From Heterodera schachtii (Eukaryota > Nematoda > Chromadorea > Rhabditida > Heteroderidae), in assembly GCA_023374025.1 (NCBI GenBank), contig SIJG01000045.1:706658-770657 (forward strand): a stretch of 64,000 bases of DNA, in the 5' to 3' direction. The position numbers and the translations under genes are program-made. Positions within the stretch are counted from its first letter, which is position 1. Each line of letters opens with the position of its first letter. Shown piece after piece: positions 1 to 10,577 of the stretch. The notes below the pieces were generated by a model, which did no database searches, was not told the origin of the DNA, and saw only the letters and a program-made list of their open reading frames with translations.

Positions 1-860
1 TTTGACTAACGTCCCAGCACCGTTTTTTTACAACGGACGACATTAAAAATTATGCTTTTTTCAATTTATTTTTTTGTATTTTATTGTATTTCTTAAGTTT
101 ATATAAGCAAATATTGAATATATAAAATAAAATTATAACTAATTAATATTTGTTTAATTATGTTAGATATTAATGCTTATTTCAAAAAATATAAATAAAA
201 AAATTGATTAAATTCTTTGCACTTAAAAATAACTTATAAAACCAAATCTATTTAAATTTGAAATTTACCAACTAAATACTTACTTTTGACTACGAAAAAG
301 CAATAATCTAAACATATGTTTTTGACTAAACGAATTTAATTAGTATAAATTAACGTAATTACAAATTTACAAACACAAGAATTATCAAAACAAATTAAAT
401 AAAAAATATTTTAAATGATAAATTCTAATAAAAATACTTTTGTGGTGCAGTTATTTAGAAGCATGAAATGATTGAAACAAATAAAACAGACCAAAATTCA
501 AAAAATATAGCTATTATTTAAACAAAATAATTAATACAGTTTCTGATGATTGCAAAATAATTAAGATTATAAATTCACTTTCATGGCAAGAATTTTCAAT
601 TTTAAAATATTTTTTAGGTTCCTATTTTGGGTTTTTTGCCCTTAAAAATCCCAGTCCTACTCATTTGCAACTTTTAGAGAATAAAAAAAATCTTTTTGAA
701 AATTTGTATGACAACAAGATCAAAATCAAGAAATTATTTCTTAAAAGGAGGCAAAAAGAAAATAGAAATAAATACACCTACAAAAATAAACAAATTTGAA
801 ATTTGTTGTATGAATATGATCACCTATTTTTAAAATAATTATTTATTTGAATTAAGCAAA
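1..860. other. AT-rich stretch with a repeat fragment at its start
   Basis: No gene is visible. The first ~130 bases (the stretch beginning acaacggacgacat and ending gcaaatattgaatatata) match the interior of the 658-bp transposon at 7191-7848 (around 7570-7680), so the window opens inside or beside a relic of that family. The remainder is AT-rich and resembles the long AT desert after 34.8 kb. Confidence 0.6.
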
Positions 861-2094
861 GAATTATTAATTACAGAACACTATTGTACCGTAAATTACT
901 GGACAAAGAAAGGAAAGTCTTATAGAAATAAAATTAATTATTTGTACACCAATGGAAATATGCAAATTAATTAAATGTTTATTTAGCCTAAAAAATTGGC
1001 AGAATCCTGAATGCATGTTGACCGAAACCCTCATACTAATAAGAATTGGTCTCACTTGTATATTTTCATTTATTGTCTGTATTACAAGTTTTACCCTTTC
1101 ACTTTTATGTTCGTAGCTGTACAGAATGACCATTCTTTGATATTCCAATGGTTTGTGACCAAATTTAGCATGTTTTAATCAATTTAGGAACTAAAGTGAG
1201 AATTTTGAAAATTTTGAGTTTTAGGTTTTTTGTTCGAAATCGGGTCCGGGATTCGAAATTGGTCCAATGAAAGTCATATTCGTAATCAGCGACTCTTAAA
1301 ACCCCCATAAACATGTTTCCAAGACTTTTCAAAACAAAAAAAAATTTCGTCAAAAAGGGGGGGTACCATCTATAGTATTACCTCCTAATGCTTAACATAT
1401 TAAGAAGGTTTTTAAGCTAAATATTGCTTGGATATTAGTAGAGTCGCAATTTTTAGGTTACGAAAAAAGTGAGTAAAAATGCCAAAATAGTGATGAAATA
1501 CTGACAAAAAGTCCGAAATAGTGACGAATAGTGACATATTTTCAGCCAAAAATTGAGCAAAAATATTTTTTATTCACTGATTTAAGTTGCCAAAATTGGG
1601 CGACAGAATGGATTGTGAATTCAAATGAATGAGATTGGAGATTTGTTGACGAAATGAAACGATGCAAATTGTCCAAAAGGTTAATGTCTTTGGAAATGAA
1701 GCAAAATTGGACAAATTTCACAGGCAAAAACATCCCAAATTGGCTGGGCATCTTTGGTTTTTTTATGATGACACAGACAAATAAATGTAAATTTGAAGTG
1801 CCCTTTCTGTCCCAAATTTGCATGTTATAAGCCATTATGAGTTATAAACCACTCAAAATATGGGTTTTCCGCAAATACCCGCGGGTCGGGTCAGGTCAAA
1901 GAAAAGGAAATATCACAGGTAATGAAGAGAAATAGAGCGGTACGATCCACAGTATATCAAATCCGATTTTTATGCATACGGGCACAACAGATATGCAATG
2001 GAATAAAAACAATTTACCAAGGAATATATAATCCCGTTATCATAATATATTATCATCAATCATATTTTGGCACCAGCATCGTTTCAATCTCGTC
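861..2094. repeat. Repeat fragments downstream of gene A
   Basis: No convincing gene. About 1215-1375 carries a dispersed repeat (ttcgaaatcgggtccggg, then a piece like 'aatcagcgactcttaaaaccccc') that recurs near 11755, 25780, 26000, 28050 and 28270. About 1438-1570 is a fragment of the element whose 5' end reads TAGGGCCGCGATTTTTAGTG at 5392. About 1590-1830 is richer in GC and could hide a decayed exon, but no frame could be defended. Confidence 0.45.
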
Positions 2095-3236
2095 TCACTG
2101 ACTCTTGTTCACACACACAAAGGCACTTTCGTTCTTCTTCGGCTGCTGATCAATGATCATCATATTGGCACTTTCCGTGACGACATTCAGCACGAATTTG
2201 TGAAGAACAATCTCGAAGATGGACAAACACACCAAGACAATGCTGAGCACCTTAAAACAGATTTGGAAAATGTAGAATCATAATTGCAAAAACGGCACAA
2301 ATTCACCAAAGTGGCCAACGGCACATTTGTGTGGTCCGCTTGGAAGTTGGTGCAACTCCAAAAGTCCGTCCAATAGAACAACAATTTGAACGAGTACACA
2401 ACAGAGTAACCCCAGATAATGACAGAAGGGATGGCATACCAAAAGTCGTAAATCTAAAAAAACAAAACAAATTAAGCGACGCAAATATAATCAAGTGAAC
2501 ACATAGACTCAACGGGACAAAAACTTAAATGTCAATTTGATCCAAAAAATCTATTGGATTTCGACTTTAAAGCAATTTTGGTCAAGATTTTGTCGGGTTG
2601 AATTGCTGTGTGACCACGTGTTCTGCGAACACTCACGTCATATTCTTTCACAGAGCGTAGCATTTTCATGGTGTCATGGCACAGATAAGCAAGCAACATC
2701 AATGCGCACGCAAATAATTTGGAAAAAATAAGCAAAGTGTCATTGTAGAGGGGGATTCTCTTTATGCCAATCCTTTCAAAAAAGCCGTCAAACGGGGTAA
2801 TCTGAAAAAAAACAAATTAAATTTTATTTGATCGTTGTGCTAGATTTTGCTGATTGACCGTTATCGGAATGCATTGGCGTCCGGCGGGAGGCAATTTCGC
2901 GGCCAAGAAGTCAAAGAATTTGCATTGCTGTCCTTCGATTTGTTGTCCATTGGTGCTGTTCATAAAGAATTGGTTGTGCAATTTGTCGAACATTGAGCCG
3001 AATTCGCCAGTTTCAGCGTCCTTTCCAATGAGCATAAAGCGTTCGCAATTGCCATTAGAGAGGTCACAGATGAAGGTCTGAAAAATCACACATCATTATG
3101 GATCATTAGTGAAATTTAAAGGATTGACTTTTGGGTCAGCAAAAGTGCCACAGAATTGGTGAAGTGAAAGGAGTTGCCAAATGATGGTCAAAGTGAGCAC
3201 AATTTGCACCAGCTTGAAGTAGACGATATTCTCCAT
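2095..3236 (-). CDS. Gene A: four-transmembrane (4TM) family protein, intact copy
   Basis: Five exons on the minus strand: 3236-3129, 3077-2859, 2801-2637, 2453-2307, 2250-2095. All four introns are GT-AG and phase 0, giving 264 residues. Function is not recognised. TM1 lies near residues 6-25, followed by a loop of about 110 residues with cysteines (HQFC, NGNC, RQCIP), then TM2 in exon 3, TM3 at the start of exon 4 and TM4 across exons 4 and 5. The motif YWTDFWSC-NF-AD-TNVPL before TM4 is shared with gene C. The tail differs from that of C: it lacks the CPVC motif and acidic run and ends CVNKSQ. An upstream in-frame ATG at 3368 would add 44 residues, but it lies where transcription probably starts, so the internal ATG (MENIVYF), conserved as ME(K/N) in all copies, is preferred. 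The topology recalls claudin-like proteins, without the claudin signature. This is the only complete A-type copy; its duplicate D is cut at exon 4. Confidence 0.75.
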
Positions 3237-3548
3237 GATGCCGCCACGTGTGACGACTTCTTCCGTTTGATGTGATCGATGAAGGAGCAGCAGAAAGATG
3301 CTTTGACGAAATGGGCAAATCGAGAAAATAATGATGAAAATACTGACGGACGCAAATAATGAGAGCATTTTCTTCGAATCGTTCCCTTTATATATGCCCC
3401 CCTAACAATGAATCGGAGTGTCAACGAATGAAGGAAAAATTAATGGGACAAAAAAAATAGGTATAAAAGGCAAACTCCCAGGTACCTAGTTATTAGGTAA
3501 TTTGACCATATGTGTATTTGTGTAAACTTAAAACAGAGACATATGTAC
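3237..3548. other. 5' flank of gene A
   Basis: Holds the presumed 5' leader of gene A (3237-3365), its TATA box, and then about 150 bases of AT-rich spacer up to the 8-bp target duplication atatgtac (3541-3548) of the next transposon. Confidence 0.5.
3359..3394 (-). promoter_or_regulatory. Core promoter of gene A (TATA box and initiator)
   Basis: Reading the minus strand, TATATAAA (3394-3387) is followed by GGGAACG and, about 30 bases later, CTCTCATT, which fits an initiator. The same block, TATA(T)AAAGGGAACG...CTCTCATT, precedes genes B, C, D, E, F and G. Transcription starting at CTCTCATT would place the conserved internal ATG as the first useful start. Confidence 0.5.
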
Positions 3549-4924
3549 CAGGGATGGCACGGAATTCCGATTTCCGGTTTCCGACATTTTTGGGGTCGGA
3601 ATTCCGATTTCCGAAAAAATTTTGGACGTCAGAATTCCGACTTCCGATTTCCGACATTTTTGATAAAAAGTCGGAAATTTTCGGAAATTTTTTTTGAATT
3701 TTTTTTTCAAAAAATTCACAATTTTTTACAATTTTGGTTAATAAACTGCATTGAAATTTTCAAAAATTTCCCGGCGGCGCCTATCGGCACCGCCGCACCA
3801 TAAAAATCATATTTTTCTTGAGAAATTTTTGCCTCAAAATCGCTAAATTTAGTCATTTTTGGACAAGATTTGTTAACAATCTGATTAAAAATTATAAAAA
3901 AATTTCCCCGGCGGCGCCTATCGGCACCGCCGGACCTCGCCCGCCGTGTTTTCAAAAATTTTGAAAAAACGCGCCGCAAAAAAAAGGTAAAATTTTTGAT
4001 GAAAATCATTGAATAATTTTTTAAGGCAAATATTTATTTAAATAGATCAAAAAAATTTTAAACCAGCTTTTACTTGGTTACGAATTAAAAATTTAGCCTA
4101 TTATTTATAGGGCTGCTAATTTTATGTATGAAAAATCGCGAATTATGTAAATAAAATATGTATAAAAAATGCTAAAATATGTAGGAAATATGTACAAAAA
4201 CCCCCAAATATGTATTAAAATATGTAAATAAAATTTTTTTTTAATGGTTATTTTTTGGAAAAAAATTCTTTGTAAAAAGTGAATAGGCACAAAATGCCAT
4301 ATAAATGACAAAAATAGGCTTAGAATTACATTTTAGTATTTCAAAAATTAATTTTTGATATATAATTTTTTGGAAAAAAAATTCGATTTTTTGGGATACA
4401 TTTTCAAAAAAATTTTTTAATTTTTCACAAAAAATTTCTTTAAATTTTCCAAAATCCTCAAAATATGTTAAAAAAATGAAAATATATACGAAAAATTGCG
4501 AAATATGTACGAAAAAGTCCAAAATATGTATAAAAATATGTACATATGTAATATGTAGAAAAATCCCAAAATATGTAAAAATATGTAAATAAAAGTCCCA
4601 ACTTTTGTTCGCAAACACAAAAAAGAAAGTGTTTTTCCCACTAATTAGGCTATGGAGAATCCAGGAAAAAAATATGTATTTACATAAAATTAGCAGCCCT
4701 AATTATTTATAATATTTAAAATTTTTTTTTATTATATTTTATATTTTTTGAAAAATTTCCGATTTCCGACTTCCGAATTTTGACGTTTTTGTGGTCGGAA
4801 TTCCGATTTCCGACTTCCGAAAAATTTTTGGGCCTCGGAAATCCGATTTCCGAAAAATTTTGGACCCCCGGAATTCCGATTTCCGATTTCCGAAAATTTT
4901 TGGTGCCTCGGAATGCCATCCCTG
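3549..4924. mobile_element. hAT-like non-autonomous element, 1376 bp, CAGGGATGGCA ends
   Basis: Begins CAGGGATGGCACGGAATTCC and ends with the inverted counterpart ...GGAATGCCATCCCTG. It is flanked by atatgtac (3541-3548) and atatgtat (4925-4932), an 8-bp target duplication with one change. Both ends are filled with tandem variants of GGAATTCCGATTTCCGA. Ends of the form CAGGGATGG and 8-bp duplications are typical of hAT transposons; there is no transposase. It carries two copies of the GC palindrome (3773-3794, 3910-3931) and a second element nested at 4108-4701. Confidence 0.85.
4108..4701. mobile_element. Nested hAT-like MITE, 594 bp, TAGGGCTGCTAA ends
   Basis: Perfect terminal inverted repeats TAGGGCTGCTAATTTTATGT (4108 onward, inverted to 4701) and a perfect 8-bp target duplication attattta (4100-4107 and 4702-4709). 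The interior is a degenerate array of AAAATATGTA units. It sits inside the 3549-4924 element and so is younger than it. Confidence 0.9.
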
Positions 4925-4932
4925 ATATGTAT

Positions 4933-5391
4933 GTACCATTTTTTTTATCAAAAAAATGTCCCGATTAAATTCATCGAAAAAAATGAATATTTGGCCAAAA
5001 ATGCATTGAATCGCAGTTTCAACGAATGGATGAAAAATTAATGAAAAAAAAGTATTAAAGGCAACATTGGCTCTAGTGTAAAAGTCATCGTTTTTGAAAT
5101 TTTTTTCAACTTTTTTTTTGGTCAAAATTTTTTTTTGTTTTTTTACACATAAAGATGAATATTAAGTATTAATAGCGCAATTATAGTGAATAAAATTATA
5201 TTCACGATTTTTATCCAAAAAAATTTTTACAAAACAAAAGGGTCCCCCCTATGGTTTTTGATAAAATTAAAAATTTATCCCCCTCGGTTACTTGGTTTCA
5301 GGACTTTTCAAACAAAAAAAAAATTTTGACCAAAAAAAGTTGAAAAAATTTTCAAAAACGGTTTTTTTGTGAAAATCTATTAACAAAACAC
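4933..5391. repeat. Spacer with a fold-back element (about 5090-5365)
   Basis: An inverted repeat pairs CGTTTTTGAAATTTTTTTCA near 5090 with its complement ending near 5365. The middle reads 'acataaagatgaatattaag ... attatattcacgattttt'. The same element, filled with other insertions, occupies 25496-27216. No gene is seen. Confidence 0.55.
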
Positions 5392-5822
5392 TAGGGCCGC
5401 GATTTTTAGTGACGAAAAATCCCAAAATAGGTAACTAAAATAGTTACGAATAAGTGCCAAAAAAGTGACAAAATAGTGAAAAAAGTCCGAAATAGTGACG
5501 AATAGTGACATAATTTTCAGCAAAAAAAAATGAGCAAAAAAAAAAAAATTTATTCACTAATTTCAGTTGCAAATGAGGTAAATTTCCTTTCTAACATTTA
5601 TCTTAACAAATATTGACATTTTTTAAATCAAAAATTTTGTCAAGAAAAAATTTTTGGGAAAAATTTGTATGAAAATTTTCCAATTCTTACAATTAGTGGT
5701 ATTTTTCAAAAAAATTTTTATGTCGATTCTTAGGGGTGCATTTTTGAAAAAAATTTTAGATCACTTCTTAAGGGTGCATTTTTTGATTTTATTGCATTTT
5801 TGTTAAGGAATTTTCCAAAAAA
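5392..5822. mobile_element. Truncated hAT-like element fused to the 3' end of pseudogene B
   Basis: The left end TAGGGCCGCGATTTTTAGTG (5392) resembles the end of the complete 639-bp element at 36716-37354 and a fragment at 55047. Its interior shares the repeated phrase 'gattcttaggggtgcattttt' with that element. The right end is missing: element sequence runs directly into exon 5 of gene B. Confidence 0.6.
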
Positions 5823-5969
5823 ATCTCAAAGACGGACGAACACTCCATGACAATGCTGAGCGTCTAAAAAAGTTCAAAAATTCGTAAAATGCGCAAAATC
5901 AAATGGCAAAAGCGGCAACAAAACAAAAACTCACCAAAGTGATCAACGGCACATTTGTGTGGTCCGCTT

Positions 5970-6466
5970 CATACATTTTTTAGGGGGGGGTCGACCCCCC
6001 CCCCCCTCGCTCGCAAAGAGGGCCAGCGAGGGGGGGGGTTCGCAGCGAAGGGGGGGCCGGTGTAAAAGAGGTGGGGGGGAGGGGGTCCGCAGCGAGGGGG
6101 GGTCGCAAATTTTGAAAAATTTCTTAATAAATTCATTAAAAAACCAAAAAAATTTCCCCGGCGGCGCCTAGCGGCACCGCCGGAACCCAAAAATCCCAAT
6201 TTTTCTTAAAAAAATGGCTTAAAATCGCAAAAATAGGCCATTTTTTGGTGAAAATCTGTTAACAAATCGCATTAAAAATTACAAAATTTTTCCCGGCGGC
6301 GCCTATCGGCACCGCCGGCCCCCTTGTTTCCAAACATTTTTTGGAAAAACCGCGCCGAAAAAAACTGTTTTTTGAAAAGCAAAAAAAAAAAAAAAAAAAA
6401 AGGTCTTCGGCGGCCGACCCCCCTTCGCAAATTTTTTGGCCGACCCACCCCCCTTTTTTATGTATG
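5970..6466. mobile_element. hAT-like MITE, 497 bp, present only in unit 1
   Basis: Inserted in exon 4 of pseudogene B with an 8-bp target duplication gtccgctt (5962-5969 and 6467-6474). The ends are CATACATTTTTT-AGGGGG and the inverted CCCCCC-TTTTTT-ATGTATG. Unit 2 shows the uninterrupted site at 16331-16338 with a single gtccgctt and no footprint. The interior holds runs of G and C and two GC palindromes (6160-6181, 6295-6316). Confidence 0.92.
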
Positions 6467-7190
6467 GTCCGCTTGGAAGTTTACGCGACTCCAAAAGTCC
6501 GTCCAATAGAGCAGCAATTGGAATGAGAACCAAGCAGAGAAATACCAGCACGGATAGAAGCGAAGGCAATGTAATAGACGTTGAGCTTAAAAACAAAACA
6601 AATTAAGCGACGCAACGGTAACACAATTTTTAACAACCCGGGAACACAGAAAACTCAACGATCAAAAAAAACCCATCGGATTTCAATTGAAAAGCAATTT
6701 TTGATGAGATTTTGTCGGGTTGAATTTGCTGTGGCCACACAACGCGATCACTCCCTTTATATTCTTCCATAGATCGCAGCATTTCCTTGATGCCATAGCC
6801 AAGAAGGACAAGCGACCAAAACGTGCAGAAAAATAGGCGGGAAAAATGAAGCAAAGTGTCATTGTCGAGGGGGTTTCTGTCCATCATGCCAATCCAACCA
6901 AAAGTTTAATTTCATCGTTATTATTATTATTGGTTTTTGCTAATGATTCACCGTGATCAGAATGCAATGGCGTCCAGCGGGAGGCAATTTTGCGACCAAG
7001 AAGTCAAAGAATTGGTGTCTCTGTTCTTCAGTTGGTTGTCCATTGGTGCTGTTGTTCATCAAGAATTGGTTGTGCAATTTGTTGTACACAGCGCCGAATT
7101 CGCCAGTTTTTGAGTCCGTTCCGATGAGCGTAAAGCTTTGCAATGGCCAACTGAGATGTCATGGAGGAATGCCTGAAATCACATCATTAT

Positions 7191-7848
7191 TAGGATTGTA
7201 AATTATATGGATTAACATATTTTTCTGCGCATATGCTATTAAGAAAGGGGCTTAAAAATAGCATTTCTGTGTTAAAATTTTTTGATTTGGTGAAGATTTT
7301 TAGTCCATATAAATCCATATTTTGGGGGTTTTCGGTAATAAATCCATATTTCGCCATTTTTGGCAAATTTTCACATGAAAAATGCAAGAAAAGCGAAAAA
7401 TACACCCCTAAAGATAGACTTTTTAGAAATTTTTAAAAATTACACCCCAAAAATACAAAAAATTTGGGTTTTCGTCGTCATTTTGGGATTTTGAACAAAT
7501 AATTTCACCATTTTTTTTGCGATTTTTTTTTTATTTGCGAAATTTTTTTTGAAACTGGGGGTGTTTTTTATACAACGGACGACAATAAAAAAAATTGCAT
7601 TTTTGAATTATAAATCCATTTTTTTGGTTGGTTTATTGTATTTTTTAAGTTTTATTTAAGCAAATATTGAATATATAAACCTTTTTGGAATTTTTGAGGG
7701 TTTAAAACATATATTTTGGCAGTTTTTAGTCCATATTTTGGTCCATATTTGGCCATTTTTGAGATTTTTAGTCCATATTTCGTGCTTTTTTAGTCCATAT
7801 TTTATGTCCATATTTCGCGTTATTTAGTCCATATAATTTACAACCCTA
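7191..7848. mobile_element. hAT-like MITE, 658 bp, in intron 1 of pseudogene B
   Basis: Terminal inverted repeats TAGGATTGTAAATTATATGG and the complement ending ...TTTACAACCCTA. Perfect 8-bp target duplication atcattat (7183-7190 and 7849-7856). The interior is rich in variants of TTTTTAGTCCATATTT. The paralogous intron of gene A (3092-3099) has one atcattat and no insertion. Confidence 0.92.
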
Positions 7849-7993
7849 ATCATTATGGATCATTTGTGAAATTTAAAGGATTGACTTTTGGGTCGGTAAA
7901 AGTGCCACAGAATTGGTGAAGTGAAAGGAGTTGCCAAATGATGGTCAAAGTGAGCATAATTTGCAACAGTTTGAAGTAGATGGTCTTCTCCAT

Positions 7994-8514
7994 GATGTCG
8001 CCACGTGTGACGACTTCTTCCGTTTGCTGTAATCGATGAAGGAGCAGCAGAACGATGCTTTGACGCAATGCGCAAATGGAAAGCAATGATGAACTGACGG
8101 ACACAAAAATGAGAGCATTTTGTTCGATACGTTCCCTTTATATAGGCTCCCCTAGCATTGAATCTAGAACCCCCCTCTCGAATAAAGCCCCCTTTCGTTG
8201 GGGGGGGGGGTTGAACAATAGAGCCCCCGGGGGCTATAATCGAGTAAATACGGTAGGTATAAAAACGCGAAAATTCAGAAATGTCGCCTTTTATACACTT
8301 TTTTGGCCCACTAAATTTCTCCATTTTTCTGGTATTTTCATTTTTTGTTACTAATTGTAAGTCTATAAAAGGGAACGCTTTGGAAAATTTGCTCTCATTC
8401 ATTGCGCCTGTCTGCTGTTTTAATTCTTCTATTTGCGCATTGCGTCAAAGCATCGTTCTGCTGCTCCTTCATCGATCACAGCAATCGGAAGAAGTCGTCA
8501 CACGTGGAGACATC
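7994..8514. promoter_or_regulatory. Divergent promoter region between genes B (minus) and C (plus)
   Basis: For B, TATATAAAGGGAACG lies on the minus strand at 8144-8130. For C, TATAAAA lies at 8364-8370, followed by GGGAACG and CTCTCATTC at 8392-8400, about 30 bases downstream of the TATA box. Between them (about 8165-8258) lies a repeat ending in the palindromic CCCCCGGGGG and cgagtaaatacggta, related to the element at 45624-46902. In B the would-be upstream ATG frame is shifted by one base, and in C the ATG has become TTG; both changes are harmless if this segment is untranslated leader. Confidence 0.5.
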
Positions 8515-9686
8515 ATGGAGAAGAAGATCGTCTACTTTAAGCTGATGCAAATTGTGTTCACTTTGGCATTCATTTGGCAACTCATGTCACTTCACGAATT
8601 CTGCGGCACTTTTGCCGACCCAAAAGTCAATTGGATTTAAATTTCATACAAATGATCCAATTATGTGATTTCAGGCCTTCCTCCAGGACATCTCTGTGGC
8701 CCATTGCAAAAGCTTTACACTGATCGGAAAGGACTCAAAAAGTGGCAAATTCGGCGCCGTGTTTGACCAGGACAAATGGCACGACCAATTCTTTGCGAGC
8801 AGCACCAATGACCAACCAATGGAAGAACAGCAACACCAACACCACCAATTCATGGACGAATTGGCCGCGGAATTGCCACCCGCTGGACGCTTTTGTATTC
8901 CGATCACGGTGAACCAGCAAAATCACAAAAATTTATAAAATATTGTTTTTTTTTTTCAGATTTCGCCTTTTGACTTCTTTTCTGACTTGATTGGCAAAGA
9001 CATAAATCTCCTCAACAATGACATTTTGCTTCCTGTTTCCCTCCAACTCAGCGTCGCATTGTTCTCGCTTTTCCTCCTTGGCCTTGGCATCAAGACAATG
9101 CTTTGCTCTGTGGGCTTTTATGAAGTGAGTGATCGCATTGTGTGGCCAACAGCAAATTCAACCCTTACAAAATCGCGTCCAAAAAATTGCTTTTCCAGTT
9201 GAAATCCGATGGATTTTTTTGATCAATTTGAAAATTCATTTGCTGGTTTTTGTCGCGTTGAGTTTTTGTGTTCGCCAAGTGTCAAAACGGATTTGCCATT
9301 ATTGCGTCGCTTAATTTGTTTTGTTTTTTTAGTTTTACGTCTTTTGGTATGCCTTCCCTGCTGTCATTGGCTGGTGTATCTCTGCTGCGCTCTCATCCCG
9401 TTTGCTGCTCTATTGGACGAACTTCTGGACTTGCTACAACTTCCGCGCGGATTACACAAATGTGCCGTTGTTCACTTTGGTGAGTTTGTGTGCCACTTTT
9501 TGCCATTTGATTTTGTGGCATTTTTTCTACTTTTAGGTGATCAGCATTGTCTTGGCGTGTTCATCCGTCTTCGAGATTTTCTTCATGAATTCGCCGCTGA
9601 AAAAGAAGTGCCCCGTGTGTGCTTATGCTTCAACCGACGACTACGATGATGATGATTATTTTGCCACGGAATGTGCCATCGACTGA
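8515..9686 (+). CDS. Gene C: 4TM family protein, intact plus-strand copy
   Basis: Five exons: 8515-8625, 8675-8908, 8960-9124, 9333-9479, 9537-9686. All introns are GT-AG and phase 0; the protein is 268 residues. TM1 is about residues 7-26, then a loop of about 110 residues (exon 2) with a Gln/His-rich run near residues 88-97, TM2 about 138-160, TM3 about 171-193, the motif YWTNFWTCYNF-AD-TNVPL, and TM4 about 215-236. The tail has CPVC and an acidic run (DDYDDDDYF). The function is unknown; the layout, with one large first loop, is claudin-like in outline only. The start is the ATG at 8515 (MEKKIVYF), conserved in all copies; the open frame continues upstream but there a TATA box and initiator lie inside it. 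A polyadenylation signal AATAAA follows at 9722-9727. Its near-identical copy is gene F. Confidence 0.78.
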
Positions 9687-10577
9687 ACTTAAGCAGAGAC
9701 GAATGGAACGATGCTGATGCCAATAAAACATAACCAATGCGATGAAACAACAATATGATGGATAAGACATATGATCAATATAATCTATTTCTACGTAAAC
9801 TGTTGTATTCCGTTGTCTATTCCATTATATTAGTAGATGTATATGTATGTATGTATCAGATTATCTATTTCAAAACCATAAACTGCTGTATTCTATGTAT
9901 TGTGTATTGTATGTTCCATTATATTAGTAGATAAAATTTTGATTGATGTAAAGTTTTTAGTAAAAATTTACTCCCAATTAGTTATCCGAAAAGTGATCAC
10001 TGATAAGATGCTCACCAAATTGGTATCATTTGAAAGCTGTAAATATCCTCTATTAGTTTACAAAATTTTGAAAAATTTTGTAAAGGTTAAAAAAAAATAT
10101 GGCCTGAAGAACTCAAAAAACCAGATTTTCCAATTTTTTTTTTGCCATAAATTTGTTCAAAATTGACGAAATTTTTCAAAATTTTGCAGACTAATAGAGG
10201 ACATTTACAGCTTTCAAATGATACCAACAATGTTTGTTTGGATGACAAAGTAAAAAGTTATAAGCGAAAACCCGTTTGGGCCGAACTGACGGGTTCCGGA
10301 TTTTCGTGCTTTCTGAATACAAATCTGCCATTTATTCCGCCAATAAAAATATTCGATAAAAAGGGGTGGGATAAATACAAATTATTCCATTACAATGACA
10401 ACATTTCATCTCTTACGATAACAATAAAACTACCAATATTTAATCAATTCTTTGAAAAATTTAGGCATTAATTTTAATCAAAAAAAATTTAAACATTTTT
10501 TTTTACAATTCGCTAAACCCTACTATTTCAAAAAGTGTCCATTCGTCGTCCCTTCGCTTATTTTCAACCAAATAAAA
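9687..10577. repeat. 3' flank of gene C, with a fold-back hairpin
   Basis: Contains the polyadenylation signal of C (AATAAA 9722-9727), a short (ATGT)n microsatellite near 9840-9857, and an inverted repeat at about 10019-10230 whose arms (TTGGTATCATTTGAAAGCTG and complement) are roughly 70 bases long. Relatives of this hairpin occur at 11092-11336, 21458-21669, 22531-22775 and around 46310-46560. No gene is seen. Confidence 0.6.

Larger units (their letters stand above)
5789..7993 (-). pseudogene. Gene B: broken 4TM copy carrying two transposons
   Basis: Exon remnants on the minus strand: 7993-7886, 7172-6952, about 6905-6756, 6585-6475 plus 5969-5935 (one exon split by a transposon), and 5863-5789. 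Lesions visible against genes A and C: one base lost in the AAAA run of exon 2 near 7142, a lost 3' splice site before exon 3, the exon 3 donor GT changed to GG (6754-6755), one base lost in exon 4, and the 3' end replaced by transposon sequence after GAGATTTT, so the last residues come from the element. Exon 4 is further split by the insertion at 5970-6466, and intron 1 carries the 658-bp element. All lesions except the exon 4 insertion are shared with the duplicate E, so the gene was dead before the tandem duplication. Confidence 0.8.

Noticed and set aside
3096..3368. Upstream ATG of gene A as the true start
   Set aside because: It lies at the expected transcription start, and the frame is broken or lacks ATG in the other copies.
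4241..4618. 125-codon minus-strand frame (also 14610-14987)
   Set aside because: It lies wholly in the nested MITE and consists of translated AAAATATGTA repeats.
5959..6199. Glycine/arginine- or proline-rich frames near 6.0 kb
   Set aside because: They are produced by G and C runs inside the 497-bp transposon.
9209..9649. Long open frame over the 3' half of gene C (146 codons; also at 19106 and 20647)
   Set aside because: It reads through introns 3-4 and exons 4-5 of the 4TM gene in another frame; the spliced frame has phase-0 junctions and conserved motifs in all copies.
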